Of a stretch of DNA of 64,000 bases, positions 27,337 to 38,071 are shown one piece after another. The translations under genes were made by a program, and so were the position numbers. How positions within the stretch are numbered: position 1 is the first letter of the stretch; every line of letters starts with the position of its first letter. The stretch covers positions 310,001-374,000 of the forward strand of contig NZ_FOBG01000004.1 in assembly GCF_900109645.1 (NCBI RefSeq), written 5' to 3'. The DNA comes from Duganella sp. CF402. Lineage in GTDB: Bacteria; Pseudomonadota; Gammaproteobacteria; Burkholderiales; Burkholderiaceae_D. The notes under the pieces are model-generated. The model was not told the origin of the DNA. It was given only the letters and a program-made list of their open reading frames with translations, and ran no database searches.

Positions 27337-30300
27337 ATGAAAGCCCAAGGTCTTTACGATCCTTCCAATGAACACGATGCCTGCGGCGTCGGTTTCGTCG
27401 CCCACATCAAGGGCAACAAGAGTCACTCGATTGTGGAACAGGGTCTGCTGATCTTGAAGAACCTCGATCACCGGGGCGCCGTCGGCGCCGATCCGCTGAT
27501 GGGCGATGGCGCCGGTATCCTGATCCAGATCCCGGACCAGTACTACCGCGACGAGATGGCCAAGCAAGGCGTGGAACTGCCGCCGCCAGGCGAATACGGC
27601 GTGGGCATGGTGTTCCTGCCGAAGGAAAACGCCTCGCGCATCGCCTGCGAACAGGAAATCGAGCGCGCCGTGCGCGCCGAAGGCCAGATCGTGCTGGGCT
27701 GGCGCAATGTGCCGGTCGACCTCGACATGCCGATGTCGCCGACCGTGCGCGCCAAAGAACCGGTGATCCGCCAGATCTTCATCGGCCGCGGCGCCGACAT
27801 CATGGTGACCGACGCGCTGGAACGTAAGCTGTACGTGATCCGCAAATCGTCGGGCCACGCCATCCAGGCGCTGAAACTGATCCACGGCAAAGAATTCTTC
27901 GTGGCCTCGCTGTCGGCCCGTACCATCGTCTACAAGGGCCTGTTGCTGGCTGACCAGGTGGGCGTGTACTATAAAGACCTGCAAGATGCGCGTTGCGTGT
28001 CGGCGCTGGCGCTGGTGCACCAACGCTTCTCGACCAATACCTTCCCTGAATGGCCGCTGGCCCACCCGTACCGCCTGCTGGCGCACAACGGCGAGATCAA
28101 CACCGTGCGCGGCAACTTCAACTGGATGCGCGCCCGCGAAGGCGTGATGAAATCGGCCGTGCTGGGTGAAGACCTGCAAAAGCTGTTCCCGCTGATCTAC
28201 GAAGGCCAGTCGGACACCGCCTGCTTCGACAACGCGCTGGAACTGCTGCTGATGGCAGGCTACCCGATCGCCCAGGCGATGATGATGATGGTGCCGGAAG
28301 CGTGGGAAAACCACGGCACGATGGACGACAACCGCCGCGCCTTCTACGAATACCACGCTGCCATGATGGAACCGTGGGACGGCCCGGCCGCCCTGGCCTT
28401 CACCGACGGCCGCTACATCGGCGGTACGCTGGACCGTAACGGCCTGCGTCCTGCGCGTTATATCGTCACCGACGACGACCTGGTGGTGATGGCGTCGGAA
28501 TCGGGCGTGCTGCCGATTCCTGAATCGAAAATCATCCAGAAATGGCGCCTGCAGCCGGGCAAGATGTTCCTGATCGACCTGGAAGCCGGCCGCATCATCG
28601 ACGACAAAGAGCTGAAAGACACCTACGCCAATGCCAAGCCATACAAGGCATGGATTAACGCGGTGCGCATCAAGCTGAACGAAATCAAGCTGAGCGAAAG
28701 CCAGCTGGCGCACAACCGCGCCAAGGACAAGACCGCGCAGGGCGAAAAAGCCGTGCCGTCGCTGCTGGACCGTCAGCAGGTGTTCGGCTACACCCAGGAA
28801 GACCTGAAATTCCTGATGGCGCCGATGGCCGCCGCAGGCGAAGAAGCCACCGGCTCGATGGGCAATGACTCGCCGCTGGCCGTCATGTCCAACAAGCTGA
28901 AGCCGCTGTATTCCTACTTCAAGCAGCTGTTCGCACAGGTGACCAACCCACCGATCGACCCGATCCGCGAAGCGATGGTGATGTCGCTGGTGTCGTTCAT
29001 CGGTCCTAAGCCTAACCTGCTGGACACCAACAACGTCAACCCGCCGATGCGTCTCGAAGTGTCGCAGCCTATCCTCGGCTTCGACGACATGGAGCGCCTG
29101 CGCAACATCAGCCAGCACACCGGCGGCAAGTTCAAGTCGTACGAACTGGGCATCTGCTACCCGCTGGCATGGGGCAAGGAAGGCGTCGAAGCCTGCCTGG
29201 CCTCGCTGTGCGCGGAAGCCGTCGATGCGGTGAAATCCGGCCACAACATCCTGATCGTGTCGGACCGCTCGGTCGGCCCTGACCGCGTGGCGATCCCGGC
29301 CCTGCTGGCGACCTCGACCATCCACCAGCACCTGGTCAGCAAAGGCCTGCGCGCCTCGACCGGCCTGGTGGTCGAAACCGGCTCGGCTCGCGAGACCCAC
29401 CACTTCGCCCTGCTGGCCGGCTACGGCGCGGAAGCGATCCACCCGTACCTGGCGATGGAAACCCTGGCCGAAATGGCGCAAGGCATGCCGGGCGATATGT
29501 CGGCAGAAAAAGCCATCTACAACTTCACCAAGGCGATCGGCAAGGGCCTGATGAAGGTCATGTCGAAGATGGGTATCTCGACCTATATGTCCTACTGCGG
29601 CGCGCAGATCTTCGAAGCCGTCGGCCTGAACAAGTCGCTGGTCGACAAATACTTCAAGGGCACCGCGTCCAACGTGGAAGGTATCGGCGTGTTTGAAGTG
29701 GCGGAAGAAGCGCTGCGCCTGCACAACCTGGCCTTCGGCAACGACCCAGTGCTGGCCAACCACCTGGACGCCGGCGGCGAGTACGCCTTCCGCGTGCGTG
29801 GTGAAGATCACCTGTGGACTCCGGACGCGATCGCCAAGCTGCAACACTCGACCCGTGCCAACAACTTCTCCAGCTATAAAGAGTACGCACAGATCATCAA
29901 CGACCAGAGCAAGCGTCACCTGACCCTGCGCGGCCTGTTCGAGTTCAAGATCGATCCGACCAAGGCGATTCCGCTGGACGAAGTCGAACCAGCCAAGGAA
30001 ATCGTCAAGCGTTTCGCTACCGGCGCCATGTCGATGGGTTCGATCTCGACCGAAGCCCACGCCACGCTGGCAGTGGCGATGAACCGCATCGGCGGCAAGT
30101 CGAACACCGGCGAAGGCGGCGAAGATCCATCGCGCTACACGATGGAACTGAAGGGCATCAAGATCAAGCAGGGCGAGACGATGGCTTCGGTCATGGGCAA
30201 AGAGCAGATGGTGGTCGACATTCCGCTGCAGGAAGGCGACTCGCTGCGCTCGCGCATCAAGCAGGTGGCGTCGGGCCGTTTCGGCGTGACCGCTGCTTAC

Positions 30301-32061
30301 CTGAACTCGGCCGACCAGATCCAGATCAAGATGGCGCAAGGTGCAAAACCGGGCGAAGGCGGCCAGCTGCCGGGTCACAAGGTGTCGGAATACATCGCCA
30401 CCCTGCGTTTCTCGGTGCCGGGCGTGGGCCTGATTTCGCCGCCGCCGCACCACGATATTTACTCGATCGAAGACTTGGCACAGCTGATCCACGACCTGAA
30501 GAACGCCAACCCGCGCGCTTCGATCTCGGTCAAGCTGGTGTCGGAAGTCGGTATCGGCACCGTGGCCGCCGGTGTGACCAAGGCCAAGGCCGACCACGTG
30601 GTGGTCGCAGGCCATGACGGCGGCACCGGCGCTTCGCCGCTGTCCTCGGTCAAGCACGCCGGCACCCCGTGGGAGCTGGGCCTGGCTGAAACCCAGCAAA
30701 CGCTGGTGCTGAACGGCCTGCGTAGCCGGATTCGTGTACAAGCAGACGGCCAGATGCGTACCGGCCGCGACGTCGTCATCGCCGCCATGCTGGGCGCCGA
30801 CGAAATCGGCTTCGCCACCGCACCGCTGGTGGTGGAAGGCTGCATCATGATGCGTAAATGCCACCTGAACACCTGCCCGGTCGGCGTTGCGACCCAGGAT
30901 CCGGTGCTGCGCGCCAAATTCTCGGGCAAGCCTGAGTACGTCGTGAACTACTTCTTCTTCGTTGCCGAAGAAGCGCGTCAGCTGATGGCGCAACTGGGTA
31001 TCCGCACCTACGACGAGCTGATCGGCCGTGTCGACCTGCTGGACAAATCCAAGGCGATCTCGCACTGGAAAGCCAAGGGTCTGGACTTCAGCAACATCTT
31101 CTACTCGCCGGAAGTACCGAACGGCGATTCCATCTACCACACGATGGAACAGGATCACGGCCTGGACAAGGCACTGGACCACAAGCTGATCGCGCAAGCG
31201 AAAGCAGCGCTGGAAAAAGGCGAACGCGTGTCGTTCATCTCGCCGGTGAAGAACTTGAACCGCACCGTCGGCACCATGCTGTCGGGCGAAGTGGCCAAGC
31301 GTTACGGTCACGCCGGCCTGCCGGACGACACCATCCACATCCAGCTGCAAGGTACGGCCGGCCAGTCGGCGTGCGCCTTCCTGGCACACGGCATCACCAT
31401 CGACCTGGTGGGCGAGGGTAACGATTACGTCGGCAAGGGCCTGTCGGGCGGCCGCATCATCGTGCGTCCGAACACCGAGTTCCGTGGCTGGGCGGTGAAC
31501 AACATCATCATCGGTAACACCGTGCTGTACGGCGCGATTGCTGGTGAAGCCTTCTTCAACGGCGTGGCCGGCGAGCGTTTCGCTGTGCGTAACTCGGGCG
31601 CCACCGCCATCGTCGAAGGCACCGGCGACCACGGTTGCGAATACATGACCGGCGGTACCGTGGTGGTGCTGGGCAGCACCGGCCGTAACTTCGCGGCCGG
31701 CATGTCGGGCGGTATCGCTTACGTCTACGATCCGGATGGTGATTTCGAAACCCGCTGCAACACCTCGATGGTGTCGCTGGAGCCGGTGCTGACCACCAAA
31801 GAGCAGGCGGCGCAGAGCGAAACCTGGCACATCCAGCACAAGGATATCGGCCGCGAGTCGGACGAAGTGATCCTGAAGCGTTTGATCGAGCGTCACTTCA
31901 AGCACACCGGCAGCACCCGTGCCCGCCTGTTGCTCGATAACTGGGCCGAGAGCCGTGGCAAGTTCGTGAAAGTATTCCCAAGCGAATACAAACGCGCACT
32001 GGCCGAGATGGCCGAAGACGTGGCAAACGAAGCCGCTTCCGCTCAACCGATCGCTGCCTAA
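27337..32061 (+). CDS. gltB: Glutamate synthase (NADPH) large subunit
   Basis: A 1574-residue subunit of glutamate synthase, which transfers the amide of glutamine to 2-oxoglutarate. The glutamine amidotransferase domain begins at C16 ([10 protein letters not shown]), the N-terminal nucleophile exposed after removal of a 15-residue propeptide. The central domain, the FMN synthase domain and the C-terminal beta-helix (GGxG repeats, [16 protein letters not shown]) follow. The iron-sulfur cysteines are C1169, C1175 and C1180. It has a clear promoter upstream. gltD follows after a 102-bp gap that holds an inverted palindrome pair, an unusual insertion between two subunits of one enzyme. Confidence 0.98.
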   Translation: MKAQGLYDPSNEHDACGVGFVAHIKGNKSHSIVEQGLLILKNLDHRGAVGADPLMGDGAGILIQIPDQYYRDEMAKQGVELPPPGEYGVGMVFLPKENASRIACEQEIERAVRAEGQIVLGWRNVPVDLDMPMSPTVRAKEPVIRQIFIGRGADIMVTDALERKLYVIRKSSGHAIQALKLIHGKEFFVASLSARTIVYKGLLLADQVGVYYKDLQDARCVSALALVHQRFSTNTFPEWPLAHPYRLLAHNGEINTVRGNFNWMRAREGVMKSAVLGEDLQKLFPLIYEGQSDTACFDNALELLLMAGYPIAQAMMMMVPEAWENHGTMDDNRRAFYEYHAAMMEPWDGPAALAFTDGRYIGGTLDRNGLRPARYIVTDDDLVVMASESGVLPIPESKIIQKWRLQPGKMFLIDLEAGRIIDDKELKDTYANAKPYKAWINAVRIKLNEIKLSESQLAHNRAKDKTAQGEKAVPSLLDRQQVFGYTQEDLKFLMAPMAAAGEEATGSMGNDSPLAVMSNKLKPLYSYFKQLFAQVTNPPIDPIREAMVMSLVSFIGPKPNLLDTNNVNPPMRLEVSQPILGFDDMERLRNISQHTGGKFKSYELGICYPLAWGKEGVEACLASLCAEAVDAVKSGHNILIVSDRSVGPDRVAIPALLATSTIHQHLVSKGLRASTGLVVETGSARETHHFALLAGYGAEAIHPYLAMETLAEMAQGMPGDMSAEKAIYNFTKAIGKGLMKVMSKMGISTYMSYCGAQIFEAVGLNKSLVDKYFKGTASNVEGIGVFEVAEEALRLHNLAFGNDPVLANHLDAGGEYAFRVRGEDHLWTPDAIAKLQHSTRANNFSSYKEYAQIINDQSKRHLTLRGLFEFKIDPTKAIPLDEVEPAKEIVKRFATGAMSMGSISTEAHATLAVAMNRIGGKSNTGEGGEDPSRYTMELKGIKIKQGETMASVMGKEQMVVDIPLQEGDSLRSRIKQVASGRFGVTAAYLNSADQIQIKMAQGAKPGEGGQLPGHKVSEYIATLRFSVPGVGLISPPPHHDIYSIEDLAQLIHDLKNANPRASISVKLVSEVGIGTVAAGVTKAKADHVVVAGHDGGTGASPLSSVKHAGTPWELGLAETQQTLVLNGLRSRIRVQADGQMRTGRDVVIAAMLGADEIGFATAPLVVEGCIMMRKCHLNTCPVGVATQDPVLRAKFSGKPEYVVNYFFFVAEEARQLMAQLGIRTYDELIGRVDLLDKSKAISHWKAKGLDFSNIFYSPEVPNGDSIYHTMEQDHGLDKALDHKLIAQAKAALEKGERVSFISPVKNLNRTVGTMLSGEVAKRYGHAGLPDDTIHIQLQGTAGQSACAFLAHGITIDLVGEGNDYVGKGLSGGRIIVRPNTEFRGWAVNNIIIGNTVLYGAIAGEAFFNGVAGERFAVRNSGATAIVEGTGDHGCEYMTGGTVVVLGSTGRNFAAGMSGGIAYVYDPDGDFETRCNTSMVSLEPVLTTKEQAAQSETWHIQHKDIGRESDEVILKRLIERHFKHTGSTRARLLLDNWAESRGKFVKVFPSEYKRALAEMAEDVANEAASAQPIAA

Positions 32062-32076
32062 AACAACGCCACTACC

Positions 32077-32133
32077 GTCATTCCGGCGCAGGCCGGAATC
32101 TAATGCATTGGATCCCGGCCTGCGCCGGGACGA
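32077..32133. repeat. Inverted pair of REP-like palindromes between gltB and gltD
   Basis: ATTCCGGCGCAGGCCGGAAT (32080-32099) and ATCCCGGCCTGCGCCGGGA (32112-32130) face each other with GTC and GAC at the outer ends, the same layout as at 15097-15176. The pair lies between cotranscribed subunit genes and would form strong RNA hairpins in the gltBD message. Confidence 0.85.
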
Positions 32134-32163
32134 CGGCTCTAAAGATTAAGAAGGAAAAATATC

Positions 32164-33627
32164 GTGGGTAAAATCACCGGCTTCATGGAATTCCAGCGTC
32201 AGGAAGAAGGCTATCTGCCGCCAGCGACGCGCCTGAAAAACTACGCGGAATTCGTCATTCCGCTGACCAACGAGCAAGCCAAGGTACAGGGCGCGCGCTG
32301 CATGGATTGCGGCATCCCGTTCTGCAACAACGGCTGCCCGGTCAACAACATCATCCCGGACTGGAACGACCTGGTCTTCCGTGGCAACTACCGCGAGGCG
32401 CTGGACACCCTGCACTCGACCAACAACTTCCCGGAATTCACCGGCCGCATCTGCCCGGCGCCGTGCGAGGCCGCCTGTACCCTGGGCATCAGCGAACTGC
32501 CGGTCGGCATCAAGTCGATCGAGCACAAGATCATCGACGAAGGCTGGGAACACGGCTGGGTCATTCCCCAGCCTGCAGCCAAGCAAACCGGCAAGAAAGT
32601 CGCCGTGGTCGGTTCCGGTCCTGCCGGCCTGGCCGCAGCCCAGCAGCTGGCGCGCGCCGGCCACGCTGTGACCGTGTTTGAAAAATCCGACCGCATCGGC
32701 GGCCTGCTGCGCTACGGCATTCCAGACTTCAAGATGGAAAAGTCGCACATCGACCGCCGCGTCAAGCAGATGGAAGCCGAAGGCGTGACCTTCCGCACCT
32801 CGGTCCTGATCGGCAAGGACTTCCCGGCCAACGTCAACAACTGGGCCAAGGAAACCATCTTCCCTGAAGACCTGCAGAAGGAATTCGACGCGGTAGTGCT
32901 GGCCGGCGGCGCCGAGCAGCCGCGCGACCTGCCTGTGCCGGGCCGCGAGCTGAAGGGCGTGCATTTCGCGATGGACTTCCTGCCGCAGCAAAACAAAGTC
33001 AACGCCGGCGACAAGCTGAAAGACCAGATCAAAGCCACCGGCAAGCACGTGGTGGTGATCGGCGGCGGCGACACCGGTTCCGACTGCGTGGGCACCTCGA
33101 ACCGTCACGGCGCCGCCTCGGTGACCCAGTTTGAACTGATGCCGATGCCACCGGAGCAGGAGAACAAGCCGCTGGTCTGGCCATACTGGCCGACCAAGCT
33201 GCGCACCTCGTCCTCGCACGAAGAAGGTTGCGAGCGCGACTGGGCCGTGGCCACCAAGCGCCTGGAAGGCAAGGGCGGCAAGGTTGAAAAGCTGATCGCC
33301 TGCCGCGTCGAATGGAAAGACGGCAAGATGAGCGAAGTGCCGAATTCGGAATTCGAAATGAAAGCCGACCTGGTGTTCCTGGCAATGGGCTTCGTTTCGC
33401 CGGTGGCCAACATCCTGGACGCTTTCGCAGTTGAAAAAGATGCACGCGGCAACGCCAAGGCCAGCACCGATGGTGAAGGCTGCTACAAAACTTCCGCAGC
33501 CAAGGTATTTGCCGCCGGCGACATGCGCCGCGGCCAGTCGCTGGTGGTGTGGGCGATCCGCGAAGGCCGCCAGTGCGCGCGCGCGGTCGACGAGTTCCTG
33601 ATGGGCAGTTCCGAGTTGCCGCGTTAA
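32164..33627 (+). CDS. gltD: Glutamate synthase (NADPH) small subunit
   Basis: A 487-residue flavoprotein that passes electrons from NADPH to GltB. The N-terminal cysteine clusters for two [4Fe-4S] centres are visible ([15 protein letters not shown] and [11 protein letters not shown]). The FAD-binding motif [20 protein letters not shown] is near residue 145, and the NADPH motif [12 protein letters not shown] near 295. It starts with GTG at 32164, supported by AAGGA upstream. A terminator follows about 40 bp after the stop. Confidence 0.97.
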   Translation: MGKITGFMEFQRQEEGYLPPATRLKNYAEFVIPLTNEQAKVQGARCMDCGIPFCNNGCPVNNIIPDWNDLVFRGNYREALDTLHSTNNFPEFTGRICPAPCEAACTLGISELPVGIKSIEHKIIDEGWEHGWVIPQPAAKQTGKKVAVVGSGPAGLAAAQQLARAGHAVTVFEKSDRIGGLLRYGIPDFKMEKSHIDRRVKQMEAEGVTFRTSVLIGKDFPANVNNWAKETIFPEDLQKEFDAVVLAGGAEQPRDLPVPGRELKGVHFAMDFLPQQNKVNAGDKLKDQIKATGKHVVVIGGGDTGSDCVGTSNRHGAASVTQFELMPMPPEQENKPLVWPYWPTKLRTSSSHEEGCERDWAVATKRLEGKGGKVEKLIACRVEWKDGKMSEVPNSEFEMKADLVFLAMGFVSPVANILDAFAVEKDARGNAKASTDGEGCYKTSAAKVFAAGDMRRGQSLVVWAIREGRQCARAVDEFLMGSSELPR

Positions 33628-33665
33628 TCTTTAGACACGGCGCTCAGGCACAGCCTGACTCCCTG

Positions 33666-33709
33666 CCGGGTACGGATGGGCGATCCCCGACCGTATCCGG
33701 TTTTTTTTT
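33666..33709 (+). terminator. Rho-independent terminator of gltBD
   Basis: CCGGGTACGG pairs with CCGTATCCGG (one G-U) with an inner GGG/CCC stem, followed by nine T residues. It closes the gltBD transcript before the mla operon. Confidence 0.85.
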
Positions 33710-33873
33710 GAAAGTACCATCTGCTGCACCGCAAGAATGTAACATTTAGTGCCCGGTGTAAATTACTGACTTGGGGTTCAGTAGTGTTGTATTATCTGCC
33801 ACTTACCCTACCCCTTTCGGGGCGCTCCAAGCAGAGATTGACCTTTCTGCACTACAATACGGCATTCCAAAAA

Positions 33874-34689
33874 ATGAGTTCAGTCGTGGCTAATCTAGTC
33901 GAAATCCGTGATTTACACTTCACCTATGGCAAGCGGGCGATCCTGTCGGGCTTGAACATGGACTTCCCGCGCGGGAAGGTGATTGCAATCATGGGTGGCT
34001 CCGGTTCCGGCAAGACCACTGTGCTGCGCCTGATCGGCGGCCAGTTGCGCCCGCAGAAGGGACATGTAAAGGTCCAGGGCCAGGTGGTGCACAAGCTGAA
34101 TACCGCCGGCCTGTATCTGTTGCGCCGCAAAATGGGCATGCTGTTCCAGCATGGCGCCCTGTTCACCGACCTGACTGTCTTCGAAAACGTCGCCTTCCCG
34201 CTGCGCGAGCATACCGACCTGCCGGAAGAGCTGATCCGCAACCTGGTGCTGATGAAGCTGCAAGCCGTGGGCTTGCGCAACGCCGCCAAGCTGAAACCGG
34301 GCGAGATCTCGGGCGGCATGGCGCGCCGCGTGGCGCTGGCGCGCTCGATCGCGCTGGACCCGGAACTGATTATGTATGACGAGCCGTTCGCCGGCCTGGA
34401 TCCGATCTCGATGGGCGTCACCGCCAACCTGATCCGCAACCTGAATACGGCGCTGGGCTCGACCACGGTGCTGGTGTCGCACGACGTCAAGGAAAGCTTC
34501 GCCATCGCCGACTATGTTTATTTCCTGTCGCAAGGCAAGATTGTCGCGAGCGGCACGCCGGCCGAGATGCTGGTGTCGACCGACCCGTATGTGAAGCAGT
34601 TCGTCAACGCGGAAGCGGACGGCCCGGTGCCGTTCCACTATCCAGGCAAGTCCCTGGCCGATGACCTGGGCCTGGGAGTGCAAGTATGA
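33874..34689 (+). CDS. mlaF: Phospholipid transport ATPase MlaF
   Basis: A 271-residue ABC ATPase that powers the MlaFEDB complex, which moves phospholipids across the inner membrane to keep the outer membrane asymmetric. Walker A GGSGSGKTT, the signature ISGGMARRVALARS and Walker B LIMYDEPFAGLDP are intact. The proposed start, MSSVVANLVE at 33874, directly precedes the first strand; a longer frame from 33784 lacks ABC-like sequence. A GTG at 33886 is an alternative. The stop overlaps mlaE by 4 bp. Confidence 0.94.
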   Translation: MSSVVANLVEIRDLHFTYGKRAILSGLNMDFPRGKVIAIMGGSGSGKTTVLRLIGGQLRPQKGHVKVQGQVVHKLNTAGLYLLRRKMGMLFQHGALFTDLTVFENVAFPLREHTDLPEELIRNLVLMKLQAVGLRNAAKLKPGEISGGMARRVALARSIALDPELIMYDEPFAGLDPISMGVTANLIRNLNTALGSTTVLVSHDVKESFAIADYVYFLSQGKIVASGTPAEMLVSTDPYVKQFVNAEADGPVPFHYPGKSLADDLGLGVQV

Positions 34690-35471
34690 GTGTGAAGAAT
34701 TGGTTGTCCAAGCTGGGCGCGCCGCTGCGCGACTATGTTGAAAGTATCGGCTTCGGCGCGCGCACCTTCGGCGCCATGCTGGGCTTGTCGCCGGGCCTGC
34801 TCAAGCGTCCGCGCCTGGTGGTCGAGCAGCTGCATTTCATCGGCAATTACTCGATGCTCATCATCACCCTGTCCGGCCTGTTCGTCGGCATGGTGCTGGG
34901 CCTGCAGGGCTATTACACGCTGAACAAATACGGCGCCGAGCAATCGCTGGGCCTGCTGGTGGCGCTGGGCCTGACCCGCGAACTGGGCCCGGTCATCACC
35001 GCGCTGCTGTTCGCCGGCCGTGCCGGCACCTCGCTGACCGCCGAAATCGGCCTGATGAAGGCGGGCGAGCAGTTGTCGGCAATGGAAATGATGGCCGTGA
35101 ACCCGATCCAGCGCGTGCTGGCGCCGCGTTTCTGGGCCGGCGCGCTGTCGGTACCGCTGCTGGCGTCGGTGTTCAGCGCTGTGGGCGTGCTGGGCGGCTG
35201 GCTGGTCGGCGTGCAGCTGATCGGCGTCGACGACGGCGCCTTCTGGTCGCAGATGCAGGGTGGCGTCGATATCTACAAGGATATTTTCAACGGCTTCGCC
35301 AAGAGCGTGGTGTTCGGCATCGCCATCACCTTCATCGCCCTGTACCAGGGCTACGAAGCCCAGCCGACTCCGGAAGACGTGGCGCGCGCCACCACCCGCA
35401 CGGTCGTGATCTCGTCGCTGATGATCTGGTGGCTGGACTTCATGATGACGGCGCTGATGTTCAGCAAATAA
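34686..35471 (+). CDS. mlaE: Phospholipid transport permease MlaE
   Basis: A 261-residue inner-membrane permease of the MlaE (Ttg2B/YrbE) family with about five helices. Signature stretches are LFVGMVLGLQGYYTL, ALGLTRELGPVITALLFAGRAGTSLTAEIG and EQLSAMEMMAVNPIQRVLAPRF. ATG overlaps the mlaF stop (ATGA), showing translational coupling. It forms the membrane core of the Mla complex with MlaF, MlaD and MlaB. Confidence 0.95.
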   Translation: MSVKNWLSKLGAPLRDYVESIGFGARTFGAMLGLSPGLLKRPRLVVEQLHFIGNYSMLIITLSGLFVGMVLGLQGYYTLNKYGAEQSLGLLVALGLTRELGPVITALLFAGRAGTSLTAEIGLMKAGEQLSAMEMMAVNPIQRVLAPRFWAGALSVPLLASVFSAVGVLGGWLVGVQLIGVDDGAFWSQMQGGVDIYKDIFNGFAKSVVFGIAITFIALYQGYEAQPTPEDVARATTRTVVISSLMIWWLDFMMTALMFSK

Positions 35472-35522
35472 GCAGCAAATAAGCAGCAAACTGCAAAGAT
35501 TAAGAAACTGAGGAAGAATAAT

Positions 35523-35993
35523 ATGCAACGCAAATCTCTGGATGTCTGGGTCGGTCTGTTCATCGTTGTCGGCGTGGCTGCGCTGATGTTCCTGGCGCTC
35601 AAGGCCGGCAACATGGGTTCGCTGTCCTTCGGCAAGAGCTACGCCGTCACCGCCAAGTTCGACAACATCGGCAGCCTGCGCCCGCAAGCGGCAGTGAAAG
35701 CCTCGGGCGTGGTGGTCGGCCGTGTGGGAGAGATCAAGTTTGATGACAAGAGCTACCAGGCGCTGGTAACCTTGAACATGGAAGAAGGTTACAAATTCCC
35801 TAAAGACAGCTCGGCCAAGATCCTGACCGCCGGCCTGCTGGGCGAACAGTACGTCGGCATCGAAGCCGGCGGCGACACCAACAACCTGGCGGCTGGCGAC
35901 AAGATCGCCCGCACCCAGTCGGCAGCGGTGCTGGAAGACCTGATCAATCAGTTCATCTACAGCAAAGCCGCCGAAGGAAAGGACGATAAATGA
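35523..35993 (+). CDS. mlaD: Phospholipid-binding MCE-domain protein MlaD
   Basis: A 156-residue membrane-anchored periplasmic protein with one N-terminal helix (about residues 8-27, VWVGLFIVVGVAALMFLALK) followed by a single MCE domain. Typical MCE sequence is FDNIGSLRPQAAVKASGVVVGRVG and AKILTAGLLGEQYVGIEAGG. MlaD hexamers receive lipid from MlaC. GAGGAAG lies upstream of ATG. The stop overlaps the mlaA start (ATGA). Confidence 0.95.
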   Translation: MQRKSLDVWVGLFIVVGVAALMFLALKAGNMGSLSFGKSYAVTAKFDNIGSLRPQAAVKASGVVVGRVGEIKFDDKSYQALVTLNMEEGYKFPKDSSAKILTAGLLGEQYVGIEAGGDTNNLAAGDKIARTQSAAVLEDLINQFIYSKAAEGKDDK

Positions 35994-36793
35994 TCCGTAC
36001 CACCAAATTCCGCCAGGCCGCGCTGGCGCTGGGCGTCACCGTGATGCTGGCCGGCTGCGCCGGTCCCAACCCGCGCGATCCGTACGAGAGCTACAACCGC
36101 GCCATGTTCAATTTCAACGATAAGGTTGACGAATACGCGCTGAAACCGGTGGCCACCGCCTACAAGAACGTGACCCCGAGCTTCGTGCAGACCGGCGTGA
36201 ACAACTTCTTCGGCAACCTGGGCGACGCCTGGAGCGCGGTCAACAACCTGCTGCAAGGCAAAGGCTCGGACGGCATGTCGGACGTGGCCCGCTTTGCGCT
36301 GAACTCGACCCTGGGCATTGTCGGCCTGTTCGACATCGCTTCGGAAGCCGGTCTGCCGAAACACAAGGAAGACTTCGGCCAGACGCTGGGCGTGTGGGGC
36401 GTTGAATCCGGCCCGTACCTGGTGCTGCCGCTGCTGGGCCCGTCGACGGTGCGCGACACCGTCGCCCTGCCGGTCGATATCTCGGGCGACATCTGGCGCT
36501 ACAAGGAGCCGACCAACGTGCGCAATATGGGCACCGCGCTGCGCGTGATCGATACCCGCGCCGGCTTGCTGGACGCTTCCACCCTGCTGGAAGACGCCGC
36601 CCTGGACCGGTATGAATTCCTGCGCGACGGCTATATGCAGCGCCGCGAAAGCCAGATCCACCCGGACGGCGACGGCCCATCGAGCAAGCGTAAAAAAGAT
36701 GACGACGCGGAAACTTCCGCACCCGTGTCATCCGAATCGGCCCCAAAAGAGTTAAACTCCGGCACACCGGCTGCAAAACCTGACAGCCAGTGA
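35990..36793 (+). CDS. mlaA: Outer-membrane lipoprotein MlaA (VacJ)
   Basis: A 267-residue lipoprotein that extracts misplaced phospholipid from the outer leaflet and gives it to MlaC. The signal peptide ends in a lipobox, MLAGC, with lipidated Cys at about residue 23. Family sequence includes YESYNRAMFNFNDKVDEY, FFGNLGDAWSAVNNLLQGK and GPYLVLPLLGPSTVRD. The C-terminal 40 residues are a disordered, charged tail. In E. coli mlaA lies elsewhere; here it is in the operon, coupled to mlaD by an ATGA overlap. Confidence 0.95.
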   Translation: MIRTTKFRQAALALGVTVMLAGCAGPNPRDPYESYNRAMFNFNDKVDEYALKPVATAYKNVTPSFVQTGVNNFFGNLGDAWSAVNNLLQGKGSDGMSDVARFALNSTLGIVGLFDIASEAGLPKHKEDFGQTLGVWGVESGPYLVLPLLGPSTVRDTVALPVDISGDIWRYKEPTNVRNMGTALRVIDTRAGLLDASTLLEDAALDRYEFLRDGYMQRRESQIHPDGDGPSSKRKKDDDAETSAPVSSESAPKELNSGTPAAKPDSQ

Positions 36794-36824
36794 CCCGAAG
36801 AACCACTCATAAGGCATACAAAAG

Positions 36825-37469
36825 ATGAACTTCATTCAAAAATTTATCGCTTTAGCAACTGTCGCCGTGGCGTTCAACGCCAGCGCCGCCGTGCCTGCCA
36901 ACGAGGCGCCGGATGCGCTGGTCAAGCGCATCAGCCAGGATGTGATCGACACCGCCAAGACCGACAAGGCCATCCAGGCCGGCGACACCAAGAAGGTGAT
37001 CGACCTGGTGGAAACCAAGATCCTGCCGTACGTCGATTTCCAGCGCATGACCGCACTGGCGGCCGGCCGTTTCTGGCGCGACGCCACCCCGGAGCAGCAA
37101 AAAGCCCTGACCGAACAGTTCCGTTCGCTGCTGGTGTTCACCTACTCGGGCGCGCTGTCGCAGATCAAGAACGAAACCGTGGAGTTCAAGCCGCTGCGCG
37201 CCGCACCGGATGACACCGAAGTCGAAGTGCGCTCGCAGGTCAACATGACCCGTGGCGAACCGATTCCGCTGAACTACCGCGTCGCCAAGGGCCCGCAAGG
37301 CTGGAAGATCTACGACATCAACGTGCTGGGCGCGTGGCTGGTCGAGACCTACAAAGGCACGTTCGCTTCCGAAATCTCGAAAGGCGGCATGGACGGCCTG
37401 ATCAAGGCGCTGACCGAGAAGAACAAGAAACTCGCCAGCAAGCCGCTGAAAACCAACGCACCGAAGTAA
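36825..37469 (+). CDS. mlaC: Periplasmic phospholipid carrier MlaC
   Basis: A 214-residue soluble periplasmic lipid shuttle (Ttg2D family). The signal peptide covers roughly residues 1-21 (ending NASAA). The conserved core PYVDFQRMTALAAGRFWRDATPEQQKALTEQFR and GWKIYDINVLGAWLVETYK, with the usual SEISKGGMDGLIKAL near the end, is clear. It lies 31 bp after mlaA and 7 bp before mlaB. Confidence 0.94.
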   Translation: MNFIQKFIALATVAVAFNASAAVPANEAPDALVKRISQDVIDTAKTDKAIQAGDTKKVIDLVETKILPYVDFQRMTALAAGRFWRDATPEQQKALTEQFRSLLVFTYSGALSQIKNETVEFKPLRAAPDDTEVEVRSQVNMTRGEPIPLNYRVAKGPQGWKIYDINVLGAWLVETYKGTFASEISKGGMDGLIKALTEKNKKLASKPLKTNAPK

Positions 37470-37476
37470 CAACATC

Positions 37477-37899
37477 ATGAACGCCGTTACCGAACCTATC
37501 GACAACCTGCAGTCGCTTACGTCCCTGACCGTGCTCAACGCCACTGCGGCGCTGGAGCGCGGCTTTGCCGCCCTCAAGGCCGGCCAGACCACGTTCGACC
37601 TGCGCCATGTGTTGACGGTGGATTCGGTGGCGGTGTCGGTCATGCTGGCGTGGCAACGCGCCGCGCAGCAGACCGGCGTCCAGCTGCAGCTGAAAAACCT
37701 GCCGCCGGCGCTGCAAAGCCTGACCAAGCTGTACGGCGTGTGCTCGCTGCTGTTCCCGACCGACGTCAAGCTTGACTCGGAAGGCGTCGCCTACCGCAAC
37801 CCGGCAGCCGACGAGTTCTCGCCGGTGGAAGCACCGGAATCGTTCTTCACCAAGAAGACCGCCGTGGAAGGCGACTCCGCCTCCCACCACCACCATTGA
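37477..37899 (+). CDS. mlaB: STAS-domain protein MlaB
   Basis: A 140-residue cytoplasmic protein. The STAS fold occupies about residues 10-100, with the conserved loop VLTVDSVAVSVMLAWQRAA. MlaB binds MlaF and supports activity of the Mla complex. The C-terminal 35 residues, ending in a run of five histidines, are not part of the domain and look disordered. It is the last mla gene; a 172-bp gap follows. Confidence 0.85.
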   Translation: MNAVTEPIDNLQSLTSLTVLNATAALERGFAALKAGQTTFDLRHVLTVDSVAVSVMLAWQRAAQQTGVQLQLKNLPPALQSLTKLYGVCSLLFPTDVKLDSEGVAYRNPAADEFSPVEAPESFFTKKTAVEGDSASHHHH

Positions 37900-37944
37900 C
37901 CTCCGCCCCACCCCGCCGCCAGGCAGTAATAACTGCCTAAATCC

Positions 37945-37981
37945 CCGGTCCGGCTCGGACCGATTGAATTTCCAATATAAT
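37945..37981 (+). promoter_or_regulatory. Hairpin and -10-like element upstream of the ABC-2 exporter
   Basis: CGGTCCG and CGGACCG form a perfect 7-bp stem (37946-37962) after mlaB. TATAAT (37976-37981), a perfect -10 match, lies 90 bp before the exporter gene, but no good -35 is at the right distance. The region may both end mla transcription and start the next unit. Confidence 0.35.
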
Positions 37982-38071
37982 TGAACGTTGCCGCAGCCGT
38001 AGCGCCGTGGCGTTCCGCAGCATCTTCCCGCGCGCCGGCCCTGCCGCCGCAACCTTATAGATAAGTCAAGA

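Noticed and set aside
27331-32046. A very long open frame antisense to gltB
   Set aside because: It mirrors gltB codon by codon; GC-rich codon use keeps the opposite strand free of stops. The protein is His/Arg/Gln-rich with no recognisable domain.
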